64,000 bases of DNA from UBA935 sp031555615 (GCA_031555615.1 JAVBUF010000011.1:1-64000), one strand, 5' to 3'. Positions 14,887-24,605 are shown, counted from the stretch's first letter. Notes: generated from the sequence alone by a model not told the origin. A program made the numbers and translations.

Positions 14887-15772
14887 TACATTTTTTTATA
14901 CGCTCAGGCAGGGAATCAGAAATATATTCAGAAATAAGCTGTTTTCTCTCGCTTCCATTGCTACTATCGGTGCTTGTTTGTTTTTATTCGGTATTTTTTA
15001 TGCAGTTTTGATGAACTTTCAGAATATCGTGAAAGCTGCCCAGGAAGGAGTGTCGGTTACGGTTCTCTTTGAACCCGGAACCTCGGAAGAACGAATGGGG
15101 GAAATCGGCGGGATGATTACCAAAAGAGTGGAGGTGGCCAAGGCTGAGTTTATTTCCGCAGAGGAAGCATGGGAAAGCTTTAAAGTGGAATATCTGGGCG
15201 AATATGCGGATGGTTATACGGAAAACCCCCTGGCTGATTCGGCAAGCTACCAAATTTATCTCAGCGATGTATCCATGCAGCCGACGCTGGTGTCTTATCT
15301 GGAATCCATCCCGGATGTCAGAAAAGTTAACCGGTCCGAACTTACCGCCACCACCCTCAGCGGAATCAACGCATTGGTAGCCTATATGACGGTTGGAATT
15401 ATTGCAATTTTGCTGGCGGTATCTATTTTCCTCATCAGCAATACAGTAACAATCGGTATTTCAGTCCGTAAGGAAGAAATCAATATTATGAAATATATCG
15501 GTGCCACCGATTTTTTTGTCAGATCCCCCTTTGTTATTGAGGGTATTATGATCGGTGTAGTAGGGGCGGCAATCCCGTTGGTGCTTGTTTATATGATTTA
15601 CAATAAGGTAATTGATTATATTGTTGATAAATTTGCGACATTGTCCAATCTGTTGGCTTTCTTACCGGTGGAAGTTCTGTTCCAGACATTGGTGCCGGTA
15701 TCCATTGCCATGGGAGCGGGAATCGGTTTGCTGGGAAGTATCGTTACGGTAAGAAAACATCTGAGAGTATAG
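14876..15772 (+). CDS. ftsX: Cell division permease-like protein FtsX
   Basis: FtsX (298 residues): a cytoplasmic N terminus, a membrane segment at about 22-45, an extracellular loop of about 125 residues, then three more membrane segments (about 168-192, 220-242, 265-290). It partners FtsE and transmits ATP hydrolysis to a periplasmic or wall hydrolase activator, very likely the coiled-coil M23 protein encoded next. The segment RKEEINIMKYIGATDFFVRSPFVIEG is typical of the family. Confidence 0.93.
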   Translation: MRISTFFYTLRQGIRNIFRNKLFSLASIATIGACLFLFGIFYAVLMNFQNIVKAAQEGVSVTVLFEPGTSEERMGEIGGMITKRVEVAKAEFISAEEAWESFKVEYLGEYADGYTENPLADSASYQIYLSDVSMQPTLVSYLESIPDVRKVNRSELTATTLSGINALVAYMTVGIIAILLAVSIFLISNTVTIGISVRKEEINIMKYIGATDFFVRSPFVIEGIMIGVVGAAIPLVLVYMIYNKVIDYIVDKFATLSNLLAFLPVEVLFQTLVPVSIAMGAGIGLLGSIVTVRKHLRV

Positions 15773-15784
15773 GTTGACTGACAA

Positions 15785-17002
15785 ATGAAACGATGGAAGA
15801 TTTTTTTGTGTGCAATTGTCTTGGTGATTGCTTCGGTATCTCTATACGGGAAGGGTGAGAAGGCTTATGCCAATACCCTGACCAATGACAGTATCAAAGC
15901 CAAGGAAGCGGAAATTGCCAATGCAAAAAAGGCCAAAAATGAATTACAAAGTAATCTGACCAATGTGAAGAGCATTAAAGAAAGCCTGGAAAATTCCAAG
16001 GCCAATCTGGCCAAATACATTGAAGAGCTGGATGCCAGTTTGGCAGGGGTAGAGGCTAAAATTGCCGAGCTGCAGCAATTAATCAGTGATAAAGAAGCAG
16101 AAATTGCCGAAAAAGAAATGGAATTAAAGGAAGCCATTGCGGTACAGAAGGCCCAGTATGAGGCCATGAAAATCAGAATCAAGTTTATGTATGAGCAGGG
16201 AGATACCTTCTATCTGGATATGCTTTTTGGTTCGGAAGGCTTTGGGGATATGCTGAATAAGGCTGACTATATCGAAATGCTTTCGGATTATGACCGAAAA
16301 AAGCTGCAGGAATACATTCTCAATACCGAATATGTCAACCTTTGCAAAGAAGCCCTGGAAGAAGAAAAGGCAACTCTGGATGAAGCCAAAGTAGCTGTGG
16401 AAGAAGAACAGGCGGCTTTAAATGAACTGATTGGTGAAAAGGAGAAACAAATAAAGGCAGTCATGGGGGACATCTCCCAAAAAGAACAGGCTATTAAGGA
16501 ATATGAAGCGAGTATTGCCGAAGAAAATGAAACCATTAAGGCATTGGAGAAGGCGGTTGCGGAAGAACGGGCCAAATTGGCCGCGGAACAGAACCGGAAG
16601 TATGACGGCGGTATTTTTGCCAATCCGGCACCCTCATTTAAGAGGATTTCGGATGATTACGGAAACCGTATCCATCCCATCCTGAATGTGCCTCAATTCC
16701 ATAACGGCATTGATATGGCAGCGCCGGGCGGCTCGGATATTGTGGCCGCTTATGCCGGAAAAGTAGTTGCCTCCGCTTATAGCGGAACCATGGGAAATTA
16801 TATTATGATCGATCATGGAGACGGTGTTTATACCATCTACATGCATGCTTCGGCTTTATATGTATCTGCCGGAACAGAAGTCAGCAGGGGACAGAAGATA
16901 GCAGCAGTGGGATCCACCGGCCGTTCAACCGGTAATCACCTGCATTTTAGCGTCCGGGTCAACGGAAATTACGTCAATCCCCATAGTTACCTGGGCTTCT
17001 GA
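15785..17002 (+). CDS. Secreted coiled-coil M23 peptidoglycan hydrolase (EnvC/PcsB-like)
   Basis: A 405-residue secreted protein with a signal peptide (about 1-29, ending AYA), a long coiled coil rich in K/E/A heptads (about 35-275) and a C-terminal LytM/M23 domain. Zinc ligands are intact: H306 and D310 (HNGID) and H387 in HLH (385-387), with H354 also conserved. Unlike degenerate EnvC activators, this domain should be catalytic. Its place after ftsEX fits the FtsEX-controlled hydrolase of cell separation. Confidence 0.92.
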   Translation: MKRWKIFLCAIVLVIASVSLYGKGEKAYANTLTNDSIKAKEAEIANAKKAKNELQSNLTNVKSIKESLENSKANLAKYIEELDASLAGVEAKIAELQQLISDKEAEIAEKEMELKEAIAVQKAQYEAMKIRIKFMYEQGDTFYLDMLFGSEGFGDMLNKADYIEMLSDYDRKKLQEYILNTEYVNLCKEALEEEKATLDEAKVAVEEEQAALNELIGEKEKQIKAVMGDISQKEQAIKEYEASIAEENETIKALEKAVAEERAKLAAEQNRKYDGGIFANPAPSFKRISDDYGNRIHPILNVPQFHNGIDMAAPGGSDIVAAYAGKVVASAYSGTMGNYIMIDHGDGVYTIYMHASALYVSAGTEVSRGQKIAAVGSTGRSTGNHLHFSVRVNGNYVNPHSYLGF

Positions 17003-17037
17003 AAATAGTAAAATAAGAATAGCGGAGACAAAAAAAT

Positions 17038-18306
17038 TTGGAAAATGAAAATAAAACTAAAGGCGGGCAGGGACTCTTAACCGGATTTTTATTGGGAGTG
17101 ATTACGTGTCTGCTGATTGTAAGTGCAGTGTTTGCAGGAAAAAGTTTGTATGGATATGCCAAAGCATATTTTTTCAGCAACGCGGTAAAGGAAGAGACCA
17201 AAGCACTGGCGGAAGGCGAAGGAAGTGTGGTAAATTCCGGTACCATTCAGAAGTTGTCTACTATTGAGAAGATTATCAGCGAAAATTATTATAAGACAGA
17301 TATCACCGAGGAACAACTGGAAAACGGAATCTATAAGGGTATGATGGCAGCGTTGGAAGACCCCTATGCGGATTATTACTCGGCGGAGGAATTGATCGCG
17401 GCTCATGCCAGTATTGAAGGGGTTACTTATGGAATCGGTGCCTATATAAGCTATGATGAAAAGAAGGATCTGGCAGTGATCAGCGGTATTATCGAAGGCG
17501 GTTCAGCAGAAGAATCCGATTTGCGTGAAGGCGATTGTATTATTAAGGTGGATGATGTGGATGTCCAGGGCTACACCTCAACCCAGGTAGTGATGCTGGT
17601 CAGGGGACAGGAAAATACCACCGTACGTCTTACTGTTTATCGGGAAGGAGAGCCGGATTTTCTGGAGTTTGAACTGGTCAGAAAGAAGGCTCTGGAAAAG
17701 GCCACCGTGGCATACAGTGTTCTGGAGGATGGCATCGGCTACTTAAGAATATTGGAGTTTGATGATATTACTCTGGATCAATATACCGAAGCAATGGCAG
17801 TTTTAAAGGAAAATGATATTAAGGGTCTGATTTTGGATTTACGCAGCAATCCCGGCGGAAATGTATCGACAGTAACGGAAATAGCCAGAAAAATACTGCC
17901 GGAGGGTTTGATCGTATATACTGAGGACCGCAACGGCAAGCGGGAAGAATATACCTGTGACGGTAAACATGAACTGCAGATTCCGCTGGCGGTACTGGTC
18001 AATGAGTATTCCGCCAGTGCATCGGAAATCCTGGCCGGAGCCATTCAGGATTATGAGAAAGGCACCATAATCGGTACCGCAACTTACGGTAAAGGCGTAG
18101 TACAGCGGATTATCAACCTTTCCGATGGTACAGCAGTGAAACTGACGGTGAGCTCCTATTATACCCCCCTGGGAAGAAGTCTCGGAGGTGTGGGAGTGAC
18201 ACCCGATATCGAACTGGAATTAGACCGGGAAGCGTTTTATGACCAGGAGACCGATAATCAGTTTGAACGCGCGGTGGAAGTGCTGAAAGAACAGATAACG
18301 GAATGA
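17038..18306 (+). CDS. C-terminal processing peptidase, S41 family
   Basis: Membrane-anchored S41 protease (422 residues): membrane segment about 13-35, a PDZ domain (about 115-200, starting GVTYGIGAYISYDEKKDL) and the catalytic domain with the serine in SASASEI and the lysine in GKGVVQ. Such proteases trim or activate envelope proteins and often sit with ftsEX and the M23 hydrolase, where they may control hydrolase turnover. It starts with TTG at 17038; GGAG is 11 bases upstream. A peptidoglycan-binding tail is lacking. Confidence 0.92.
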   Translation: MENENKTKGGQGLLTGFLLGVITCLLIVSAVFAGKSLYGYAKAYFFSNAVKEETKALAEGEGSVVNSGTIQKLSTIEKIISENYYKTDITEEQLENGIYKGMMAALEDPYADYYSAEELIAAHASIEGVTYGIGAYISYDEKKDLAVISGIIEGGSAEESDLREGDCIIKVDDVDVQGYTSTQVVMLVRGQENTTVRLTVYREGEPDFLEFELVRKKALEKATVAYSVLEDGIGYLRILEFDDITLDQYTEAMAVLKENDIKGLILDLRSNPGGNVSTVTEIARKILPEGLIVYTEDRNGKREEYTCDGKHELQIPLAVLVNEYSASASEILAGAIQDYEKGTIIGTATYGKGVVQRIINLSDGTAVKLTVSSYYTPLGRSLGGVGVTPDIELELDREAFYDQETDNQFERAVEVLKEQITE

Positions 18307-18333
18307 TTTTTAATATGGAAATATTATAGTGAG

Positions 18334-18378
18334 AAGTACGCCAATGTATTGTAGGAATGACATAGGCGTACTTTTTTG
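18334..18378 (+). terminator. Terminator of the ftsEX-M23-S41 operon
   Basis: AAGTACGCC (18334-18342) and GGCGTACTT (18365-18373) form a perfect 9-bp stem with a 22-nt loop, followed by TTTTTG. Confidence 0.85.
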
Positions 18379-18446
18379 ATGGGATTTATGGTGATAGCAT
18401 AAATGGGTATTAAATTTTGATAAAATAATTCATATTTTTGCTTTAT

Positions 18447-18481
18447 TTGACACGGTTTTGACACACACGTTGATGTATAAT
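18447..18481 (+). promoter_or_regulatory. Repeat-bearing promoter region of the secreted-protein gene
   Basis: TATAAT at 18476-18481 is preceded by two copies of TTGACA (18447-18452 and 18458-18463) inside a direct repeat TTTGACAC..TTTTGACAC. Neither has a 17-bp spacer (23 and 12 bp), so the promoter may need an activator, or the repeats may be a binding site. The transcript would have a leader of over 100 nt containing an AAGGAGG without a following ORF. Confidence 0.4.
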
Positions 18482-18593
18482 GTTAAAAATGAAACAAAGA
18501 AAAATTAACAGAATATAAGGAGGACAAGGCAGCATCCTGGCGGATGAGAAAGAGGTAAACAATTTTTGTAAAAACGATAGAGGAGAAAATGAA

Positions 18594-19457
18594 ATGAAAA
18601 ACAAAAAAAATAAAGGATTTAAAAAAATAATAGGGATTTTTCTGCCCGTTATGCTGATTTGTTTCTTAATACCACAGACTGTTCATGCGGCAGATTTTTC
18701 AGCAGTGAGTGGTGAGGATTGCACCATAACCATTTCGGTTGATTACGGCAGCCATTCCGGCTATTTATTTACATGTTATACCCCTGAGAACTATAGCTTG
18801 ATGTCAGCTACACTTGCCGCTAACGTGGGTAAATCCTACAATATAGTTTCAAATGCTGCAACCTATGCGGGCTACAAGGCTTCGCTGCAAACCGATACTA
18901 CTGCAACGATTGGACCTTATAATAGAGGAGATGTTGCGCATGTAGTTGTTTATATTGTCGATGATGATGGCACTGATTTAACACTGGTATCTTTGCACAC
19001 CGAAGCGGTAACAATTGGAGGTGCCCCCCAAACGGCTACTGCTGCTAATGACAACCATACTCATTCCTATGAATGGATTACCATAACCGAACCCAGCCTG
19101 ACCCGGGACGGTGTGGAGCAATATGTCTGTGCCTGCGGTGATGTGCAAATCACCCAACCAGTTCCGGCAGCAACAGTATATATCAAAGGATTTTACGGTG
19201 CAGTTAAGAATGCATCCCAAGACGGCACGGCGAATGTAAACTGCGGCAAATGGACAGGCATCAGTGATTATGTAATCAGGAAGCTTGTTGACCGGCCGGA
19301 TGTTACGACCAAGATTACCTTTGAGTACAAGAACGCTTCCTATACCTTTACCATTCCGGCAGGAACTTCTTTTGAATCCTTACTAAACGATAATGAAAAT
19401 TACTATGGGTTCTTTACCTTCTGTGAGTTATTGGGAATTCCTGTGACACAACTGTAA
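18594..19457 (+). CDS. Secreted protein of unknown function
   Basis: A 287-residue protein with a clear signal peptide (basic start, hydrophobic 11-27, cleavage near VHA-A at 32/33). After it come a beta-rich domain (about 35-150), a linker with HTHSYEWITI and a CACGD motif resembling short modules repeated in clostridial surface proteins, and a C-terminal 90-residue domain with aromatic strands (YKNASYTFTIPAGTSFESLL). No anchor motif (LPxTG, S-layer homology) or catalytic signature is visible. It is monocistronic between two terminators. I do not recognise the family. Confidence 0.7.
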   Translation: MKNKKNKGFKKIIGIFLPVMLICFLIPQTVHAADFSAVSGEDCTITISVDYGSHSGYLFTCYTPENYSLMSATLAANVGKSYNIVSNAATYAGYKASLQTDTTATIGPYNRGDVAHVVVYIVDDDGTDLTLVSLHTEAVTIGGAPQTATAANDNHTHSYEWITITEPSLTRDGVEQYVCACGDVQITQPVPAATVYIKGFYGAVKNASQDGTANVNCGKWTGISDYVIRKLVDRPDVTTKITFEYKNASYTFTIPAGTSFESLLNDNENYYGFFTFCELLGIPVTQL

Positions 19458-19470
19458 AATCATTAAATCG

Positions 19471-19517
19471 AGTGCCTGTAAAGCCGAAAAAACGACTTTG
19501 CGGGCACTTACTTTATT
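19471..19517 (+). terminator. Terminator after the secreted-protein gene
   Basis: AGTGCCTGTAAAG (19471-19483) pairs with CTTTGCGGGCACT (19496-19508), a 13-bp stem including two G-U pairs, followed by a T-rich stretch. It separates this gene from the uvrBA promoter. Confidence 0.8.
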
Positions 19518-19532
19518 TAATGGAAAACTACC

Positions 19533-19567
19533 GAACAATTGTTCTTTTCTTCTGTACTTTTTATATA
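19533..19567 (+). promoter_or_regulatory. LexA-type SOS box overlapping the uvrB promoter
   Basis: GAACAATTGTTC (19533-19544), inside CGAAC-N4-GTTC, is a perfect palindrome of the Gram-positive LexA (DinR) box. Its right half overlaps a -35 element TTGTTC (19539-19544), which is 17 bp from TATATA (19562-19567). A second possible -10, TATAAT, is at 19576-19581. This arrangement predicts SOS repression of uvrB-uvrA. Confidence 0.8.
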
Positions 19568-19633
19568 TCCTATGTTATAATCGTATTCAGCATTGCAGTT
19601 TGTGGATATAATAAAAAGAATAGTACGAGATCG

Positions 19634-19652
19634 ATGTGATTCGATATCACAT
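19634..19652. repeat. Perfect inverted repeat directly before the uvrB ribosome site
   Basis: ATGTGAT (19634-19640), TCGAT spacer, ATCACAT (19646-19652). It ends at the first base of the uvrB Shine-Dalgarno GGGAGG. It could be a small mRNA hairpin or an operator. Confidence 0.55.
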
Positions 19653-19663
19653 GGGAGGTGCAT

Positions 19664-21667
19664 ATGAATGAACAACAGACAGCATTCAAACTACAGGCTC
19701 CGTTTCAGCCTACCGGTGACCAGCCGCAGGCCATCGATGCACTGGTTAAAGGATTTGAGAAAGGCAATCAATTTCAGACCCTGCTGGGCGTAACCGGTTC
19801 CGGTAAGACCTTTACCATGGCCAATGTGATCCAGGCCCTGCAGAAGCCAACCCTGATCATTGCCCATAATAAAACCCTGGCCGGGCAGCTTTACGGTGAG
19901 TTTAAGGAGATGTTTCCGGACAATGCCGTAGAGTATTTTGTTTCCTATTATGATTACTACCAGCCGGAAGCCTATGTACCGTCTTCCGATACCTATATTG
20001 CCAAGGACTCTTCCATTAATGAAGAAATCGATAAATTGCGCCACTCCGCCACAGCATCCCTGACCGAACGCCGGGATGTTATTGTTGTTGCCAGTGTTTC
20101 CTGTATCTATGGCGTGGGTAGCCCGGAGTTTTACCGGGATATGACTATCTCCCTCAGACCCGGCATGATCAGAGAGCGGGATGAAGTTATCCGTAAACTG
20201 GTGGAGATCCAGTACAACCGTAATGAGATGGATTTTCACCGGGGGACCTTCCGGGTGCATGGTGATGTGCTGGAGATTTTTCTGGCAGAGTCTACCGATT
20301 CGGCTGTGCGGATCGAATTTTTCGGTGATGAGATAGACCGTATTTCTGAGATTGATGTCTTAACCGGCAAGGTAAAGTGTGTATTGGATCACGCTTATAT
20401 TTATCCTGCATCCCATTATGTAATCGATCCGGCATCCATGGAACCGGCCCTGCACAAAATTGAAGCAGAGCTGGAAGAACGGATTCGTTTCTTCAAAAGT
20501 GAGGACAAGCTGCTGGAGGCCCAGCGGATTTCCGAACGAACCAATTTTGATATTGAAATGCTGCGGGAAACCGGCTTTTGTTCCGGCATCGAGAATTATT
20601 CAAGACATCTCAATGGATTGGAAGCGGGAGAAACACCTTATACGCTGATGGATTTCTTCCCCGATGATTATTTGATTATTGTGGATGAGTCTCATATCAC
20701 CGTACCCCAGATAAGGGGTATGCATGCCGGCGACCAGTCCCGTAAGACTACATTGGTGGATTATGGTTTTCGCTTACCTTCAGCTAAGGATAACCGTCCT
20801 CTGGCATTTCACGAGTTTGAAGATAAAATCAATCAGATGATGTTTGTGTCTGCCACACCCTCTCAATATGAAGAGGATCATGAGCTGCTGCGGGCCGAAC
20901 AGATCATCCGTCCCACCGGTTTGCTGGATCCGGAGATATTTGTCCGGCCGGTGGAAGGACAGATTGATGATTTGATTTCCGAAGTCAATAGAGAAGTGGC
21001 CGCCAAGAACAAGATCCTGATTACCACCCTGACCAAACGGATGGCGGAGGATCTGACCTATTATATGAAGGATGTAGGGATTCGGGTGAAGTATCTGCAT
21101 TCCGATATTGATACTTTGGAACGGGCTGAGATTATCCGGGATATGCGTCTGGATGTGTTTGATGTTTTGGTAGGCATCAATTTGTTAAGAGAAGGTTTGG
21201 ATATTCCGGAGATCACCCTGGTGGCTATTTTGGATGCCGACAAGGAAGGATTTCTGCGGTCGGCCACGTCTCTGATCCAGACGGTAGGGCGGGCAGCCAG
21301 AAACTCGGAAGGTCATGTTATTATGTACGCGGACAGAATAACCGATTCCATGCGGATTGCCATGGAAGAGACCGACCGCCGCCGGGCCATCCAGCAGAAG
21401 TATAACGAGGAGCATGGTATCACCCCTCAGACCATCCGTAAAGCTGTGCGGGATCTCATCAGCATCTCCAAAGAGATTGCCAGAGAAGAAATGCAGTTTG
21501 AAAAAGATCCGGAATCCATGAACCGCAAGGAACTGGAGAAACTCATCGGACAGGTGCAGAAGAAGATGAAACAGGCAGCCGCGGATTTGAATTTCGAAGC
21601 TGCAGCTGAACTTAGAGATAAGATGGCGGAATTAAAAAAGCAATTAGAACAGATGGAAGAAGAATAA
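19664..21667 (+). CDS. uvrB: Excinuclease ABC subunit B
   Basis: UvrB, the DNA-damage-loading helicase of nucleotide excision repair (667 residues). Walker A GVTGSGKT is at 42-49. The beta-hairpin region YYDYYQPEAYVP, the DEXX-like VDESH, the motif QTVGRAARN and the C-terminal UVR domain (FEAAAELRDKMAELKKQL) are all intact. ATG 19664 is six bases from GGGAGG; the GTG at 19658 lies within the ribosome site. uvrA follows after 37 bp. Confidence 0.97.
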   Translation: MNEQQTAFKLQAPFQPTGDQPQAIDALVKGFEKGNQFQTLLGVTGSGKTFTMANVIQALQKPTLIIAHNKTLAGQLYGEFKEMFPDNAVEYFVSYYDYYQPEAYVPSSDTYIAKDSSINEEIDKLRHSATASLTERRDVIVVASVSCIYGVGSPEFYRDMTISLRPGMIRERDEVIRKLVEIQYNRNEMDFHRGTFRVHGDVLEIFLAESTDSAVRIEFFGDEIDRISEIDVLTGKVKCVLDHAYIYPASHYVIDPASMEPALHKIEAELEERIRFFKSEDKLLEAQRISERTNFDIEMLRETGFCSGIENYSRHLNGLEAGETPYTLMDFFPDDYLIIVDESHITVPQIRGMHAGDQSRKTTLVDYGFRLPSAKDNRPLAFHEFEDKINQMMFVSATPSQYEEDHELLRAEQIIRPTGLLDPEIFVRPVEGQIDDLISEVNREVAAKNKILITTLTKRMAEDLTYYMKDVGIRVKYLHSDIDTLERAEIIRDMRLDVFDVLVGINLLREGLDIPEITLVAILDADKEGFLRSATSLIQTVGRAARNSEGHVIMYADRITDSMRIAMEETDRRRAIQQKYNEEHGITPQTIRKAVRDLISISKEIAREEMQFEKDPESMNRKELEKLIGQVQKKMKQAAADLNFEAAAELRDKMAELKKQLEQMEEE

Positions 21668-21704
21668 ATGGTTATGAATAACCTTTTATATGGAGGAATG
21701 ACGC

Positions 21705-24566
21705 GTGGAAGAAGTGAAGAAGATGCTTCCCAGAAAAGATGTGATTAAGATACGGGGAGCAAATGAGCATAATCTGAAAAATATTGATCTTGATATACCA
21801 AGGAATGAGCTGGTAGTACTGACCGGACTGTCCGGTTCGGGCAAATCCTCACTGGCTTTTGATACCATTTATGCAGAAGGGCAAAGACGGTATATGGAAT
21901 CCCTGTCGTCATATGCCAGACAGTTCCTGGGGCAAATGGAAAAACCCAATGTGGAAAAAATCGAAGGACTTTCACCGGCTATTTCCATTGATCAGAAATC
22001 CACCAACCGCAATCCCCGTTCCACAGTGGGGACGGTGACCGAGATTTATGATTATTTCCGTCTGCTATATGCCAGAATCGGAATTCCCCATTGTACCCAG
22101 TGCGGTAAGGAGATTAAAAAGCAGACCATCGACCAGATGGTGGATCAGATCATGGAACTGCCGGAGGGCACCAGGCTGCAGTTAATGGCACCGGTGGTCC
22201 GGGGCCGGAAGGGTGAACATGCCAAGATCTTCGAGCGGGCCAAGCGCAGCGGTTATGTCCGGGTCCGGGTGGACGGCAATCTGTATGAGCTTTCGGAAGA
22301 AATTAAGCTGGATAAAAATATTAAGCATAACATCGAGATCATTGTGGACCGCCTGGTAGTAAAAGGCGGAATTGAAAAGCGTTTGACCGATTCCATCGAG
22401 AGTGTGATGGAACTGGCGGACGGCTTAATGGTGGTGGATGTGGTGGATGGGGAACCGATGAATTTCAGCCAGAGCTTTGCCTGTCCGGACTGTGGTGTCA
22501 GCATCAGTGAAATCGAGCCCCGCAGCTTTTCCTTCAATAATCCTTTTGGCGCCTGTCCGGTATGTGCCGGATTGGGTTATAAAATGGAATTCAGTGTGGA
22601 CCTGATGATCCCCAATCAACTGCTGAGCATCAATGAAGGTGCGATTATTGTCATGGGATGGCAGTCCAGCAATGATCCCGGCAGCTTTACCAATGCGATT
22701 TTGCAGGCCCTGGCCAAGGCTTATGATTTTGACCTGGATACGCCCTACTTTATGCTGCGTGATGAAGTAAAACATATGTTAATATACGGCACCAATGGCC
22801 GGGAGGTGGAAGTACACTATAAAGGGCAGCGGGGACAGGGAATTTACCCGGTGGCCTTTGAAGGTCTGATCAGGAATATGGAACGCCGTTACCGTGAAAC
22901 CGCTTCGGAAGGTGTTAAACAGGAATATGAGACCTTTATGCATATTACCCCCTGTAATGAATGTGACGGGATGCGCTTAAAGAAAGAATCACTGGCAGTG
23001 ACCGTTTCCGATAAAAATATTTTTGAAATTACTTCCATGTCCATTGGTGCCCTCCATGCATTTGCAGGGGAGATGAATCTGACGGAACAACAGAAGCTGA
23101 TCGGTAAGCAGGTGCTGAAGGAAATCCGGGCAAGAGTGGGATTCCTTATTGATGTGGGCCTGGATTATCTGACCCTTGCCCGGGCCACGGCGTCATTGTC
23201 CGGCGGAGAGGCACAGCGGATCCGTTTGGCAACCCAGATCGGTTCCGGCCTGGTTGGGGTCTGTTATATTTTGGATGAGCCCAGTATCGGCCTCCATCAG
23301 CGGGACAATGATAAGCTGCTGAATACTTTAAAGAATCTGCGGGATCTGGGAAACACCTTATTGGTGGTAGAGCATGATGAAGATACCATGTTTGCGGCGG
23401 ATTATATTGTCGATATCGGACCGGGGGCAGGCTCCCACGGCGGTGAGGTCATCGCAACCGGAACGGCAGAGGAAATCATGGCAGTGGAAGAATCCGTTAC
23501 CGGCCAATATCTGAGCGGCAAAATGGCCATTCCCATTCCCAAGATGCGTCGTCTGGCAACTGGATATCTGCAGATTACCGGTGCTGCCGAAAACAACCTG
23601 AAAAAAGTAAATGTGGATATCCCTTTGGGTATCCTGACCTGTGTAACGGGAGTGTCCGGTTCGGGAAAAAGCTCCCTGGTGAATGAAATTCTTTATAAGC
23701 GTTTGGCGAAGGAATTAAACCGGGCCAGAACCATTCCCGGAAAACATAAGGATATTCAGGGGATTCATCAGTTGGACAAGGTTATTGATATTGACCAGTC
23801 TCCTATTGGCAGAACTCCCCGTTCAAATCCGGCCACCTACACCGGAGTATTTGATCAGATCAGAGACCTGTTTGCGGCCACCACCGATGCCAAGGCCAAA
23901 GGTTATAAGAAGGGACGGTTCAGCTTTAATGTTAAGGGTGGAAGATGTGAAGCCTGCAGCGGCGACGGAATCATCAAGATTGAGATGCATTTTTTGCCGG
24001 ATGTATATGTGCCCTGTGAGGTTTGCGGCGGAAAACGTTATAACCGGGAAACCCTGGATGTCAAATATAAAGGTAAGAACATTTATGATATTCTGGATAT
24101 GACTGTGGAGGAAGCCAACACCTTTTTTGAAAACGTGCCTTCCATTAAGCGAAAAATAGAAACTCTTTATGATGTAGGACTTTCCTATGTAAAACTGGGG
24201 CAGCCGGCCACCACCCTGTCCGGGGGCGAGGCCCAGAGGGTGAAGCTGGCAACTGAATTGAGCCGCCGGAGTACCGGTAAGACCATTTATATTCTGGATG
24301 AACCCACCACCGGACTGCATTTTGCCGATGTCCACAAGCTGGTGGAGATCCTTCATCAACTGGCCGATGGCGGAAATACGGTGGTAGTCATTGAACACAA
24401 TCTGGATGTGATCAAGACGGCTGATTATATTATTGACATGGGCCCCGAAGGAGGTGATAAGGGAGGAACAGTGCTTGTGAAGGGAACCCCCGAAGAAGTG
24501 GCTGCCTGCAAGAAATCATATACGGGACAATATATCCGGAAAATTTTGCAAAAAGGAAAAAAATAA
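21705..24566 (+). CDS. uvrA: Excinuclease ABC subunit A
   Basis: UvrA, the damage-recognition ATPase (953 residues). It has two ABC modules with Walker A GLSGSGKSS (41-49) and GVSGSGKSS, signatures LSGGEAQRI and LSGGEAQRV, and three zinc modules (CTQC; CPDC/CPVC; CEAC/CEVC). The start is GTG at 21705, eight bases after GGAGG; an in-frame ATG at 21723 is possible. It is co-transcribed with uvrB from the SOS-type promoter and followed by a terminator. Confidence 0.97.
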   Translation: MEEVKKMLPRKDVIKIRGANEHNLKNIDLDIPRNELVVLTGLSGSGKSSLAFDTIYAEGQRRYMESLSSYARQFLGQMEKPNVEKIEGLSPAISIDQKSTNRNPRSTVGTVTEIYDYFRLLYARIGIPHCTQCGKEIKKQTIDQMVDQIMELPEGTRLQLMAPVVRGRKGEHAKIFERAKRSGYVRVRVDGNLYELSEEIKLDKNIKHNIEIIVDRLVVKGGIEKRLTDSIESVMELADGLMVVDVVDGEPMNFSQSFACPDCGVSISEIEPRSFSFNNPFGACPVCAGLGYKMEFSVDLMIPNQLLSINEGAIIVMGWQSSNDPGSFTNAILQALAKAYDFDLDTPYFMLRDEVKHMLIYGTNGREVEVHYKGQRGQGIYPVAFEGLIRNMERRYRETASEGVKQEYETFMHITPCNECDGMRLKKESLAVTVSDKNIFEITSMSIGALHAFAGEMNLTEQQKLIGKQVLKEIRARVGFLIDVGLDYLTLARATASLSGGEAQRIRLATQIGSGLVGVCYILDEPSIGLHQRDNDKLLNTLKNLRDLGNTLLVVEHDEDTMFAADYIVDIGPGAGSHGGEVIATGTAEEIMAVEESVTGQYLSGKMAIPIPKMRRLATGYLQITGAAENNLKKVNVDIPLGILTCVTGVSGSGKSSLVNEILYKRLAKELNRARTIPGKHKDIQGIHQLDKVIDIDQSPIGRTPRSNPATYTGVFDQIRDLFAATTDAKAKGYKKGRFSFNVKGGRCEACSGDGIIKIEMHFLPDVYVPCEVCGGKRYNRETLDVKYKGKNIYDILDMTVEEANTFFENVPSIKRKIETLYDVGLSYVKLGQPATTLSGGEAQRVKLATELSRRSTGKTIYILDEPTTGLHFADVHKLVEILHQLADGGNTVVVIEHNLDVIKTADYIIDMGPEGGDKGGTVLVKGTPEEVAACKKSYTGQYIRKILQKGKK

Positions 24567-24605
24567 CTGTAAAGTTTTGGCCGGGATAACCGATATAATT
24601 AATAT

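Noticed and set aside
23823..24398. 191-codon minus-strand open frame inside uvrA
   Set aside because: It lies wholly within the conserved second ATPase module of uvrA and has low-complexity shadow composition.
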